Positions 48,627 to 56,870 of a stretch of DNA of 64,000 nucleotides are shown here, piece by piece. How positions within the stretch are numbered: position 1 is the first letter of the stretch; each line of letters begins with the position of its first letter. The position numbers and the translations under genes were made by a program. The DNA is taken from the NCBI RefSeq assembly GCF_001613935.1, contig NZ_LQCI01000014.1, forward strand, positions 285,473 to 349,472, in the 5' to 3' direction. The stretch is from Amycolatopsis regifaucium (GTDB taxonomy: Bacteria; Actinomycetota; Actinomycetes; Mycobacteriales; Pseudonocardiaceae). The notes below the pieces were generated by a model. That model was not told the DNA's origin. It saw nothing but the letters and a program-made list of their open reading frames with translations, and searched no databases.

Positions 48627-49724
48627 ATGGTTCGGCTGACGCGGGCGCAGCAGCAGGCGCGAACCCGTGCCGCGGTGCTGGCGGCGGCGCGGGAAGAGTT
48701 CGTCGAGTACGGGTACACGGCGGCGAAAGTGGATCGGATCGCCGAACGGGCCGAACTGACCAGAGGGGCGGTGTATTCGAACTTCCCCGGCAAACGCGCG
48801 CTGTATCTCGCCGTCCTCGTCGAGCTGGTCGAGCGGACGGGCTCCCCGCCCGCCGTCGAGGAGCCGGGCTCGGCGGGCGAGGCCTTGGGCGCGTTCGCGC
48901 GGGTCTGGCTGGCCAGGCTGCCCCTGGTCGACGACCCCGCCGCCGGCGGACGGCTGCAGTTGCGTTCACTGGCCGGTGTCATCGAGGACGACGCGGGACG
49001 AGCGGTGCTCGCCCAGACGGCCAGGCTGGAAGCGCTGCTGCTGGCACTGATGCTGGAGTCCCGCGCCCCCGAACAACCGCCGACGCGCCGCGTCCGCCTG
49101 GCCGAGCTGGCGTTGACGCTGCTCGGCGGTTCGGGCCTCATCGCGGAACTGGCTCCCGGATTCGGTGACCCCTTCGACCGGGCACGGGCGTGCGAGCACC
49201 TGGCGAGCCTCGACTTCGGGGACGTCTGGGCTCCGGCATATCTGCCGTACATCGCACCCGCGGCCCGGGTAGAGCAGGCATGGACGCCGCCCGCCGAGGC
49301 CGGTGCTCCGTTCACCGCGGACGCGGTCGACCTGGCGGCGGACGGCGTGGTGGTCGTGCTGGGGGCTGGACGGCTGGAAGCGGCCGAGGAAGCCGTGCGC
49401 TCCGCGCGGCCCGGTGAGCAGCTCACCGTCGTCATCGTCACCGACGATCCCGCGAACACCGGCAGGCTCGTCCGGTTGCGCGTCGGCGACCTGCTGGCGT
49501 GCCTGCGGCAGGTCTCCCCTTCTCCGCTGCCGGACCACCTTCACCTGGTGCTCGACGACGACGCGCGCGTCGCGGCCGCGGCCGGCCTGGCAGCCGTCGA
49601 CGACAGCACCGAAGCCGCGGTGCGCATCAGCGGGAACGCCGTCGTCGCCCGTGCCGAGGGGCGCGGCGCCGCGTACGCGGTCGTGAAAGCGGAGACCGCT
49701 CGTACCGGCGGAGCCACGACGTGA
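48627..49724 (+). CDS. TetR-family regulator with long C-terminal extension
   Basis: The 365-residue protein has a TetR DNA-binding domain (RTRAAVLAAAREEFVEYGYTAAKVDRIAERAELTRGAVYSNFPGKRALYLAV, residues about 11-61) and the usual ligand domain to about 200, then roughly 150 extra residues of alternating strands and helices (DLAADGVVVVLGAGRLEAAEEAVRSA, VTDDPANTGRLVRL). That tail is unusual for TetR proteins. Start ATG at 48627, or GTG at 48624, behind GGGAGG. It overlaps the next gene as GTGA. Confidence 0.88.
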   Translation: MVRLTRAQQQARTRAAVLAAAREEFVEYGYTAAKVDRIAERAELTRGAVYSNFPGKRALYLAVLVELVERTGSPPAVEEPGSAGEALGAFARVWLARLPLVDDPAAGGRLQLRSLAGVIEDDAGRAVLAQTARLEALLLALMLESRAPEQPPTRRVRLAELALTLLGGSGLIAELAPGFGDPFDRARACEHLASLDFGDVWAPAYLPYIAPAARVEQAWTPPAEAGAPFTADAVDLAADGVVVVLGAGRLEAAEEAVRSARPGEQLTVVIVTDDPANTGRLVRLRVGDLLACLRQVSPSPLPDHLHLVLDDDARVAAAAGLAAVDDSTEAAVRISGNAVVARAEGRGAAYAVVKAETARTGGATT

Positions 49725-50335
49725 CCCGCGCGGATTCGGACGCCGGGCTGCTCGTGCTGCACGCCCTGCGCTGCGGCGGTTATGCCGCCTTGCCGCGCCT
49801 GTCGGCGACTACCGGACTGAGTGAGCCCGACCTCGAGTCGGAGCTGATCGACCTCGCGGTCGCGGGATACGTCACGCGGCCGAGCGGCTTCGACGCCTGG
49901 GGCTGCACCGCTGCCGGGCGCGATGCCGACGCCGAGCACATCACCGCGCAGCTGGAGGCGGCCGGTGCCCGCGCGGCGGTCACGGCGGCGTTCGACCGGT
50001 TCCTGGTGCTCAATCCGGAACTGCTCGATCTCTGCACGGCTTGGCAGCTCCGCCCGGTGGAGGGGGACACGGTCGTGAACGACCACAGCGACCCGGCCTA
50101 CGACGCCCGCGTACTCGCCCGTTTCCTCGACCTGCACGAGCGCGCGCTGCCGGTGTGCCACGCCTTGGAAGCGGCGCTACCGCGCTTCGGCCGATACCGC
50201 GTGAGACTGACCTACGCCCTCGACCAGGCCCGCGCGGGCGAGCTGGCGCTGGTCGCGGATTCGACCGCGTCCTACCACGTGGTCTGGGGCGAACTGCACG
50301 AAGATCTCCTTGCGACACTGGGCATTCCGCGATGA
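49721..50335 (+). CDS. Winged-helix-like protein of the PPDK operon
   Basis: The 204-residue protein has an N-terminal winged-helix pattern (LLVLHALRCGGYAALPRLSATTGLSEPDLESELIDLAVAGYVTRPSG) and a helical C-terminal part with LNPELLDLCTAWQLRPVEGDTVVNDHSDPAYDARVLARFLDLHERALPV. Overlaps with TetR (GTGA) and PPDK (ATGA) make one translational unit. A protein of the same size sits beside ppdK in M. tuberculosis, so it is probably a conserved partner; its role is unknown. Confidence 0.75.
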   Translation: MTRADSDAGLLVLHALRCGGYAALPRLSATTGLSEPDLESELIDLAVAGYVTRPSGFDAWGCTAAGRDADAEHITAQLEAAGARAAVTAAFDRFLVLNPELLDLCTAWQLRPVEGDTVVNDHSDPAYDARVLARFLDLHERALPVCHALEAALPRFGRYRVRLTYALDQARAGELALVADSTASYHVVWGELHEDLLATLGIPR

Positions 50336-51798
50336 AGTGGTTACGGGAACTCGCCCCGGGCACTCGGGAGGATCCCCGCCTCGTCGGTGCGAAGGCCCAT
50401 GGACTCGTCGAACTGCGCCGGCTCGGGCTCCCGGTTCCGCCGGGGTTCGTCGTCACCACCGAAGCGTGCCGGGCGTTCCTTCGCGACGGCCGCCTCCCCG
50501 ACGGGCTCAGTGACGAGCTCGCAGCGGCGACACGAGCGTTGGAAGACACCACCGGGCGACGTTTCGGCGGCTCGCCACCGCTGACCGTCTCGGTGCGTTC
50601 CGGGGCCAGTGTGTCGATGCCCGGAATGATGGACACCATCCTGAATCTCGGGCTCACCGCCGAGGCCACGGACGCACTCGCCGCCGAAACCGGCGATTCC
50701 CGCTTCGCGCTCGAATCACGGGCCCGGTTTCTGGCCGGCTTCGCGTCGGCGACCCGGCACGGGCGCGAGCTGCCGGCCAAGGCGGCCGATCAACTGGAGG
50801 CGGCCGTCGAGGCGGTCTTCGCCTCCTGGGAGACACCGCGAGCACGTACCTACCGGGAACTGCACGGCATCGACCACGATCTGGGGACCGCGGTGGTCGT
50901 CCAGGAAATGGTCTACGGCAACCGAGACGACCGAAGCGGTACCGGTGTCGCCTTCAGCCGGGACCCAGGCACCGGCGAGCCCGACCCTTTCGGCGATGTG
51001 CTGTTCGCCCACCAAGGAGAGGACGTCGTCGCGGGTACCGCGCAGGTCCTGCCGCTCACCGGACTCACCACCCGTGAACCGCGCGTCTGGGCGGCACTGA
51101 CCGACGCCTTGATCCGGCTGGAAGACCATTACCGCGACGCGGTCTATGTCGAATTCACCTTCGAAGCCGGGGTCCTGTGGCTTCTCCAAGTACGCCCCGG
51201 ACGCTTCACCGGTGCCGCGGCGGTCAGGGTCGCCGTCGACCTCGCCGACGAAGGACGGATCAGCCGGGCCGACGCGGTGCGCCGGGTTTCACCCCGGCAG
51301 GTCGAGCGCGCCCGCACGCCCCGCCTCGCGCCGAACCCGGACACGACTCTGCTCGGTCGCGGAACGGGGGCGTGCCCAGGCGTCGCCACCGGCAGGATCG
51401 CCACCACCACCGAGGCGGCGAGACGGCTGGCGGCCGACGGCCCCGTGATCCTCGTCCGCCCCGAGACCTCCCCGAACGACATGAACGGACTCGCCGTGGC
51501 AGCGGGCATCCTCACCGCGCGAGGCGGTCCGGCCAGCCACGCCGCCGTCGTCGCCCGGTCCCTCGGCAAGCCCGCAGTGGTCGGCATGGGCACGCTCGTC
51601 ATCGACGAGGCGAACGCGTCCGTCACCGTGGGCGGGCGCAGCCTTGCCGAAGGAATGCTCGTGACCATCGATGGAACCAGCGGAGAGGTCGCCCTCGGCC
51701 GGGTGCCGACGGTCATGAGCGGGAACGGGGACCATCTGGAACGACTCCTCGCCTGGGCAGGCGAAGGTCGGGGCCCGGGCGAGACGCGCGGAACGTGA
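50332..51798 (+). CDS. ppdK: Short pyruvate,phosphate dikinase-like protein (no PEP/pyruvate barrel)
   Basis: The 488-residue protein has the ATP-grasp part (VGAKAHGLVELRRLGLPVPPGFVVTTEACRAF, then SVRSGASVSMPGMMDTILNLG) and the phosphohistidine domain with GGPASHAAVVARSLGKPAVVG, whose His carries the phosphate. It stops there and lacks the C-terminal TIM barrel of full-length PPDK (about 880 residues). The stop is clean and other actinobacteria have a similar short form (M. tuberculosis PpdK, about 490 residues). It may phosphorylate another partner or substrate. Confidence 0.88.
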   Translation: MKWLRELAPGTREDPRLVGAKAHGLVELRRLGLPVPPGFVVTTEACRAFLRDGRLPDGLSDELAAATRALEDTTGRRFGGSPPLTVSVRSGASVSMPGMMDTILNLGLTAEATDALAAETGDSRFALESRARFLAGFASATRHGRELPAKAADQLEAAVEAVFASWETPRARTYRELHGIDHDLGTAVVVQEMVYGNRDDRSGTGVAFSRDPGTGEPDPFGDVLFAHQGEDVVAGTAQVLPLTGLTTREPRVWAALTDALIRLEDHYRDAVYVEFTFEAGVLWLLQVRPGRFTGAAAVRVAVDLADEGRISRADAVRRVSPRQVERARTPRLAPNPDTTLLGRGTGACPGVATGRIATTTEAARRLAADGPVILVRPETSPNDMNGLAVAAGILTARGGPASHAAVVARSLGKPAVVGMGTLVIDEANASVTVGGRSLAEGMLVTIDGTSGEVALGRVPTVMSGNGDHLERLLAWAGEGRGPGETRGT

Positions 51799-51809
51799 GC
51801 GCACGACGT

Positions 51810-52397
51810 TCAGGGGCGCTGCCCCGGACCGGAGCCGGTCCACCGCAGGTCTTCCGGGAGATGCCTCATGTCGTTGTACAGCAGGACCGCCGGGGCACCG
51901 CCGTCGTAGTGATCGATCGCCGTCAACGCGGTGTTCCCGCAGCTCAATCCCAGCCAGCGCACCGGTGGCGCGTCCAGCGCGTCGCGGACCAACCACGCGA
52001 CCGGGTAAGCGTGCGTCACCAGCACCTCGTGCGTCTCCACCTCGGCGGGGCGAGCGAACCGCTCCGTCAACGCCGCGGCGATACGCGCCCCCTCGGCCGC
52101 TTCCGCGGGGTCTAAGCCATCGAACAGCCCGCGCCAGGCCGGAGGCGGGTCCGCGGGCACGTGCGGCACGTTGTCCACCAGCTCCATCGCCTCGCCCACC
52201 GGCACCCCCGTGAGATGTCCTCCGATGATCTCCGCGGTCTTCGCCGCCCGCGACAGCGGTGAATGCCAGATGGCGTCCACTGGCAGGCGCCCCAGCCGCT
52301 TCGCCAGCAATTCAGCCTGTCGCCGCCCCACCTCCGTCAGCTCGCCGAACCGATCCGCGGCCCCGTGGCGAACCACGTACAGGTGTCTCGTCGCCAT
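51810..52397 (-). CDS. Histidine phosphatase (phosphoglycerate mutase-like)
   Basis: The 195-residue protein has the RHG motif (LYVVRHGAADRFGELTEVGRRQAELL), IWHSPLSRAAKTAEII and a late VLVTHAYPVAWLVRDAL, the second catalytic His. It is a broad-family phosphatase with unknown substrate. It is convergent with the PPDK gene, and its promoter region contains the second TetR-type operator, so it probably belongs to the same regulon. Confidence 0.88.
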   Translation of the reverse strand: MATRHLYVVRHGAADRFGELTEVGRRQAELLAKRLGRLPVDAIWHSPLSRAAKTAEIIGGHLTGVPVGEAMELVDNVPHVPADPPPAWRGLFDGLDPAEAAEGARIAAALTERFARPAEVETHEVLVTHAYPVAWLVRDALDAPPVRWLGLSCGNTALTAIDHYDGGAPAVLLYNDMRHLPEDLRWTGSGPGQRP

Positions 52398-52417
52398 GAC
52401 GACTCTCGCCTTTATAT

Positions 52418-52443
52418 GTTGACATCATCTCAATGATATCAAC
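52418..52443. promoter_or_regulatory. Operator GTTGACATCAT-N4-ATGATATCAAC upstream of the phosphatase gene
   Basis: Eleven-base half sites with one mismatch, sharing GACATCAT-N4-ATGAT with the site before the TetR gene. It starts 21 bp upstream of the phosphatase ATG, next to a TATAAA stretch. Confidence 0.7.
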
Positions 52444-52482
52444 ATGCTAGACCTCCTCCGCAGGGAAACCAGCCTGCCGACG

Positions 52483-53679
52483 TCAGCGGAGGAACGGTTC
52501 ATAGTGCCGTTGCAGCCGCAGTGCCTGGGCCTGCCGCGTGGTGTCGAGAGTGACGCTGACGAGGAAGACGAGGACCACCTGGAGAGTCACTCCGGCGATG
52601 GGAACCCTCGGGCTCACGTCCAGCAGGGCCAGGCCGGTGACGGGGATCAGCGCGACCACTCCCGAGCAGAACGCTCCGAAGCCGATGATCCGGCGGTTCA
52701 CGAAGTCGAGGTATTCGGCGGTCCAGGGCCCCGGCCGGATCCCGGGAACGAACCCACCCACCCGCACCAGTTCGACGGCCACCTTGTCCATGTCCTGTGT
52801 CACGGCAGCTCTGTTGAAGGCGAAAAGGCAGACAAGGACGAAGTAGACCGCGATCCGGCCGGGATTTCCCTCGTCGCGCAGCCACCCCAGCCAGCCGGCG
52901 CCAGGCAAGAGGACCGGCAAGGACAGCAGGACGGCGGCGAGGACGGCCGGGCTGTTCGCTTGCGGGAACCGAAGGGGAATGTAGGTCGAAGTCCCGCCGT
53001 AAGCCCGCACGCCGATCATCCGCTTGGCGTACCGCACCGGAACGCGGCGCTGTCCCTGCGCTACGACGATCGTGATCACCGTGACCGACAGCGTCACCAC
53101 GGCCATGACCGCGATGGCGGCCCAGCCCGTCTTCTCGTACAGCCGCAGGAACTCCGACGGCAGGACCGCCAGGACCTGCACGAGCACCAGGATCCGGACG
53201 CCGTCCCCGAATCCCCGGTCGGTGATCACCTCGGCCAGCCGCAGGACCAGCGCGGTGCCCGCCGTCAGGCACACCACGGCGATGGCTCCGTGAGCGTCGA
53301 GAATGTCCTGGCCGCGGAACCCGAGCACCCCGATGGCGCCCAGCAGACCGAGCACGACGGTGAGCCGTCGCCGGTACCGCGTCAGCACCCGGGCGCCGGC
53401 TTGACCTTCGGCGCGGAGCGCGGCCAGCCGCGGGATCACCACGATCAGCCCCCGCAGGACGGGCGGCGCGGCCAGGCAGGGAAGGACACCGAACGCGAAC
53501 ACCGGCAGCGTCGACAGACCGCCACCGGTGAGGAGGTCGAGGAGCCGGCGCAGCGGATGATCGGCTTCCGGCGCGCGGACGGTCACGTAGGGAGCGGGCA
53601 GGCTCTGGCCCAGCCGGAACAGCACGATCACGCCCAGCGTGACCAGCGTCCGGCGCAGGAAAGGGGAGTGAGCGTTCAT
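52483..53679 (-). CDS. SecY-family protein (divergent paralogue)
   Basis: The 398-residue protein has about ten membrane segments and clear SecY signatures: LRRTLVTLGVIVLFRLGQSLPAPYV at the N terminus, VAQGQRRVPVRYAKRMIGVRAYGGTSTYIPLRFPQANSP in the middle loop and VELVRVGGFVPGIRPGPWTAEYLDFVNRRI later. The housekeeping SecY belongs in the ribosomal protein operon with adk/map; none of that is here, so this is an extra copy. It is shorter than usual. ATG at 53679 preferred, GTG at 53691 possible. No SecA-like or glycosyltransferase gene is adjacent. Confidence 0.88.
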   Translation of the reverse strand: MNAHSPFLRRTLVTLGVIVLFRLGQSLPAPYVTVRAPEADHPLRRLLDLLTGGGLSTLPVFAFGVLPCLAAPPVLRGLIVVIPRLAALRAEGQAGARVLTRYRRRLTVVLGLLGAIGVLGFRGQDILDAHGAIAVVCLTAGTALVLRLAEVITDRGFGDGVRILVLVQVLAVLPSEFLRLYEKTGWAAIAVMAVVTLSVTVITIVVAQGQRRVPVRYAKRMIGVRAYGGTSTYIPLRFPQANSPAVLAAVLLSLPVLLPGAGWLGWLRDEGNPGRIAVYFVLVCLFAFNRAAVTQDMDKVAVELVRVGGFVPGIRPGPWTAEYLDFVNRRIIGFGAFCSGVVALIPVTGLALLDVSPRVPIAGVTLQVVLVFLVSVTLDTTRQAQALRLQRHYEPFLR

Positions 53680-53751
53680 CGTGGAAATCACGGTAGAGAC
53701 GACGGATGAAATTCCGATGACACCGCGTTCCGGTGACGCCGCCCGCCAGGA

Positions 53752-54765
53752 TCAGAGCAGAGGTGCCCGCGAGAGCGCCTCCTTCAGCCTGTCGAGTACC
53801 TCGCCCGCCGTGCCCTCCGCCGTGCACCCGGCCGCCTGGCGATGTCCGCCTCCGCCGAGTTCCCCGGCCGCCGCGGAGACGTCCACACCGCCCGTGGAGC
53901 GAAGCGAGATCTGCCACCGCTGCTTCGGCCCGATCGGTTCGGCTTCCTTCAGCACGACGGCGACCCCGGCCTCCCGTGTGGACCGGACGACGTCGATGAC
54001 CGCTTCGACCTCCTCCCCGCGCACGGTCCGCGCGACCTCGCGGGTCACGACGGCGGAGGCGAGCCCGAAGCCGCGTGCCTCGTCCGGTTCGAGCCGGGCA
54101 CCCGCGAGGACCTCCGAGAGCATCGGCAGCCACGCGAAGGGGTGATCGTCGACGATCTCGCGGACCACCTTGTCCGGGTCGACACCGGCTTCGAGCAGCC
54201 GCGCGGCCATCAGGTGGGTGGATGGCCGGGCCCGCCGGAACCCGCTCGTGTCGGTGACCAGCCCCGCGTACAGGCAGCGCGCGATCGGCTCGTCGATCTC
54301 GGCGCCGAGTTCCTGGAGCAGCGCGAAAACGAGGACGGCGGTGGCTTCGGCGGTGTCGTCGACGACGTGCTTCGTACCGTAGAAGACGTTGGACGCGTGG
54401 TGGTCGATCACCAGGACGTCGCCCCCGGCCGCGCGGACGGCGTCCACCCGCGGGGCGAGTTTCCCGAGCCTGCCCGGTGTGGGCGTGTCGAGCGCGACCA
54501 GCAGCTGTTCACTCTCCGGAAGCTCGCTCGCGGGGACGTAGAGCCCGCCGACGTCCAGGCCTCGGAGGGTTTCGGGCATTTCCTCGGGTTCACCGACCGA
54601 GACGCGGACCTTGACGCCGCCGCGCAGCTGCAGCGCCCGGCCCAGCGCCAGCGCGCTGCCGAGCGCGTCGGCGTCGGGGCGGACATGGCCGAGCAGGGTC
54701 ACGTCGCTCGCGCGCGCCAGCAGGGCGGCGGCTTCCTTCAGGTTCGGGAGGGGAGTCGCAGTCAC
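53752..54765 (-). CDS. nrnA: DHH-family nanoRNase/pAp phosphatase
   Basis: The 337-residue protein degrades short oligonucleotides and dephosphorylates pAp. It has LLGHVRPDADALGSALAL, LVALDTPTPGR, the DHH motif in VIDHHASNVFYG, DTSGFRRARPSTH and the DHHA1 GGGGHRQAAG. GTG start at 54765, divergent from a methyltransferase gene 25 bp away. It belongs to the infB-rbfA-nrnA neighbourhood, as in mycobacteria (Rv2837c). Confidence 0.94.
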   Translation of the reverse strand: MTATPLPNLKEAAALLARASDVTLLGHVRPDADALGSALALGRALQLRGGVKVRVSVGEPEEMPETLRGLDVGGLYVPASELPESEQLLVALDTPTPGRLGKLAPRVDAVRAAGGDVLVIDHHASNVFYGTKHVVDDTAEATAVLVFALLQELGAEIDEPIARCLYAGLVTDTSGFRRARPSTHLMAARLLEAGVDPDKVVREIVDDHPFAWLPMLSEVLAGARLEPDEARGFGLASAVVTREVARTVRGEEVEAVIDVVRSTREAGVAVVLKEAEPIGPKQRWQISLRSTGGVDVSAAAGELGGGGHRQAAGCTAEGTAGEVLDRLKEALSRAPLL

Positions 54766-54777
54766 AATCAGTCAAGC

Positions 54778-54783
54778 TACGCT
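54778..54783 (+). promoter_or_regulatory. Probable leaderless promoter -10 (TACGCT)
   Basis: TACGCT ends 7 nt before the ATG at 54791 in the 25-bp gap between divergent genes. Confidence 0.5.
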
Positions 54784-54790
54784 CTGCGGG

Positions 54791-55834
54791 ATGTCCGAGT
54801 ACGCGATCCTGGTCTACCCGTCAGCCAACCGGGTCTACACCGACTCCGCTCCGGCCCTGCTGCGCGCCGAGCTGGCGGTGTTCGGTCTGTCCGGTCTCGA
54901 GACCGAGGTCTCCGAGATCGGCGAGACGGAACTCGGCGGCGTCGGCTACGTCACCTTCACCACGCCCGCGCCGTTGAGCGAACGCGATCTGGCGCTGCTT
55001 TCGAACCTTTCCGCGCTATACGCGCTGTTCGAGGTCGGCGACGACGTTCTGAAGCCGGTGACGATCAGGCCGCTGGCGAACTTCGACTCGGATCTGCTGA
55101 CCATCCAGAAGTATCCGGGCAAGACGAACGAACTGTTCACCAAACTGCTCGTCAACGTCACACTGCTGTCGACGGCGAATCCGGCCGCGATGCTGGAGAA
55201 GCCGCCGCACCTGCTGGATCCGCTGTGCGGCCGCGGTACCACGCTGAACCAGGCGATGATGTACGGCTTCGACGCGACCGGCCTCGACGTCGACGGCAAG
55301 GATTTCGACTCCTACGAGCTGTTCATCAAGACCTGGTTGAAGCAGAAGCGGATCAAGCACAGCGCCGAATCCGGGCCGGTGCGCCGCAACAAGGTCCGGC
55401 TCGGCAGGCGGCTCGACATCGGTTTCGGGATCACCAAGGAGCAGTACAAGGCCGGCGAGGTCCGCAAGCTGAGCTACCTCAACTGCGACACGCTCACCAC
55501 GGACGAACTGCTGCGGCCGAACTCCGTGGACCTCATCGTCACCGACGCCCCGTACGGCGTGCAGCACGGCAGTCACCGCACTCAGGACGCGTCGCTCGCG
55601 CGCAGCCCGCGTGACCTGCTCGCGGCCGCCGTCCCGGTGTGGACCAGGGTGCTGCGGCCCGGCGGCGCGCTCGGGATCTCGTGGAACACCAACGTCGCGC
55701 CGCGTGCGGAACTCGCCGCGATCCTCGACAAGGCGGGGCTGGAAGTCCGCGAGGACGGCCCGTTCGCGGAGTTCTCGCACCGGGTGGACCAGGCGATCGT
55801 GCGGGACCTGATCGTCGCCGCCAAACCCGCCTGA
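54791..55834 (+). CDS. TRM11-like SAM-dependent methyltransferase
   Basis: The 347-residue protein has the SAM motif LLDPLCGRGTTLNQAMMYGFDATGLDVD (about residues 139-166) and the amino-methyltransferase motif IVTDAPYGVQHG (DPPY-like, about 252-263). An N-terminal part without a clear THUMP domain precedes it. Such enzymes usually methylate N2 or N6 of RNA bases. The ATG at 54791 is set by the -10 hexamer. The RNA target is unknown. Confidence 0.85.
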   Translation: MSEYAILVYPSANRVYTDSAPALLRAELAVFGLSGLETEVSEIGETELGGVGYVTFTTPAPLSERDLALLSNLSALYALFEVGDDVLKPVTIRPLANFDSDLLTIQKYPGKTNELFTKLLVNVTLLSTANPAAMLEKPPHLLDPLCGRGTTLNQAMMYGFDATGLDVDGKDFDSYELFIKTWLKQKRIKHSAESGPVRRNKVRLGRRLDIGFGITKEQYKAGEVRKLSYLNCDTLTTDELLRPNSVDLIVTDAPYGVQHGSHRTQDASLARSPRDLLAAAVPVWTRVLRPGGALGISWNTNVAPRAELAAILDKAGLEVREDGPFAEFSHRVDQAIVRDLIVAAKPA

Positions 55835-55848
55835 CCCCCGTTCCCCTC

Positions 55849-55915
55849 CCGCATTTCGTCCTCTAAATGCGGTAGTCGGTGGCACGAACTACCGCGTTTA
55901 GAGGACGAAATGCGG
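55849..55915. repeat. Family B inverted repeat, 28-bp arms
   Basis: Arms 55849-55876 and 55888-55915 are reverse complements with a single G-U pair; they begin CCGCATTTCGTCCTCTAAAT. It lies 15 bp past the methyltransferase stop codon and between convergent genes. Confidence 0.9.
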
Positions 55916-56003
55916 TGGGGGGTAGCCGGTGGGGACCTGGTCGGCGAGCGCGTCCACCTGCTGGGCCTGTTCCTGGATGCGCATCTCTCCAGGATGACCC
56001 CGA

Positions 56004-56870
56004 TCAGGTGATGCGTTCCCCCACGAACTTGAAGGCTTCGGGCATGACGCCCCGCCAGAAGTCGTCGTTGTGCTCCCCCGGGGTCATCTTCCCGACGGCG
56101 GGGTCGAGCGCTTTGATGAGTTTGCGGTCGGCTCCGGCGAAGGGATCCGAGTTACCGCACCACACCCCGGTCGCGTCGCCGTTGAGCTCGTCGGTGTGCA
56201 GCAGCGGTTCATGCGATTCCCACTGGGCACGGTCGGCGAAGACCTTGCGGGACTTGGCATCGGGCCAGCTGACGAACAGTGCCGCGCCCGCCACCGCGAC
56301 GGCCTTGAGGTCCTTGTGCTCGCGGGCGTAGCGCAGCGCGCCGAAACCGCCCATCGAAATGCCGAACATCGCCGACGGCGGCCGCAATTGCCGTTGGGCG
56401 AGCCAGCCGGGCAGTTCCTCGGACAGCATCCGCTGCGGGTCGTCGCCCTTGCCGACGTCCACCCAGTAGTTGTCGCCGTCGACCGCGGCCACCGCGAACC
56501 CGGGCAGACCGGCCGCGACGACCTTGTTCAGCGCGTCTTGCACGCCGAGGTCCAGGAAGGTCCGGGCGTCCGCGCCGCGCCCGTGCAGGGCGACACAGAC
56601 CGGCAGCCCGACCCGGGACGCGCTGTCCGGCGCGATGATGACGAGGTTGACTTCCCGGTTCCTGGCCGCGGAGCGCATCCGCTGCACGGTGACCGCCTCG
56701 GTCAGCGGTGCCGGGCTGTGGGGTGGGGCCACCGGCGGCGGCCCCACCAGCGGCCGTTTTTCCGCGTCGCAGCCGGAGAGCAGCGCCGCACCCCCGAGCG
56801 CCGCGGCTCCCAGCAGGAGGCCGCGCCGGCTGACGACGTGGCCCCCTCCGTCAGCTGCGGCTCTCCTCAT
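56004..56870 (-). CDS. Tat-exported esterase-like lipoprotein
   Basis: The 288-residue protein starts with a twin-Arg signal and lipobox (SRRGLLLGAAALGGAALLSGC), so it is probably exported folded and lipid-anchored. The body is an alpha/beta hydrolase: VCVALHGRGADART, the nucleophile elbow FGISMGGFGALRYA, Asp in the SDPFAGADR region and the catalytic His in GEHNDDFW. It overlaps the end of rbfA by 20 bp. The substrate is unknown; the fold resembles the esterase D/antigen 85-like group. Confidence 0.82.
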   Translation of the reverse strand: MRRAAADGGGHVVSRRGLLLGAAALGGAALLSGCDAEKRPLVGPPPVAPPHSPAPLTEAVTVQRMRSAARNREVNLVIIAPDSASRVGLPVCVALHGRGADARTFLDLGVQDALNKVVAAGLPGFAVAAVDGDNYWVDVGKGDDPQRMLSEELPGWLAQRQLRPPSAMFGISMGGFGALRYAREHKDLKAVAVAGAALFVSWPDAKSRKVFADRAQWESHEPLLHTDELNGDATGVWCGNSDPFAGADRKLIKALDPAVGKMTPGEHNDDFWRGVMPEAFKFVGERIT

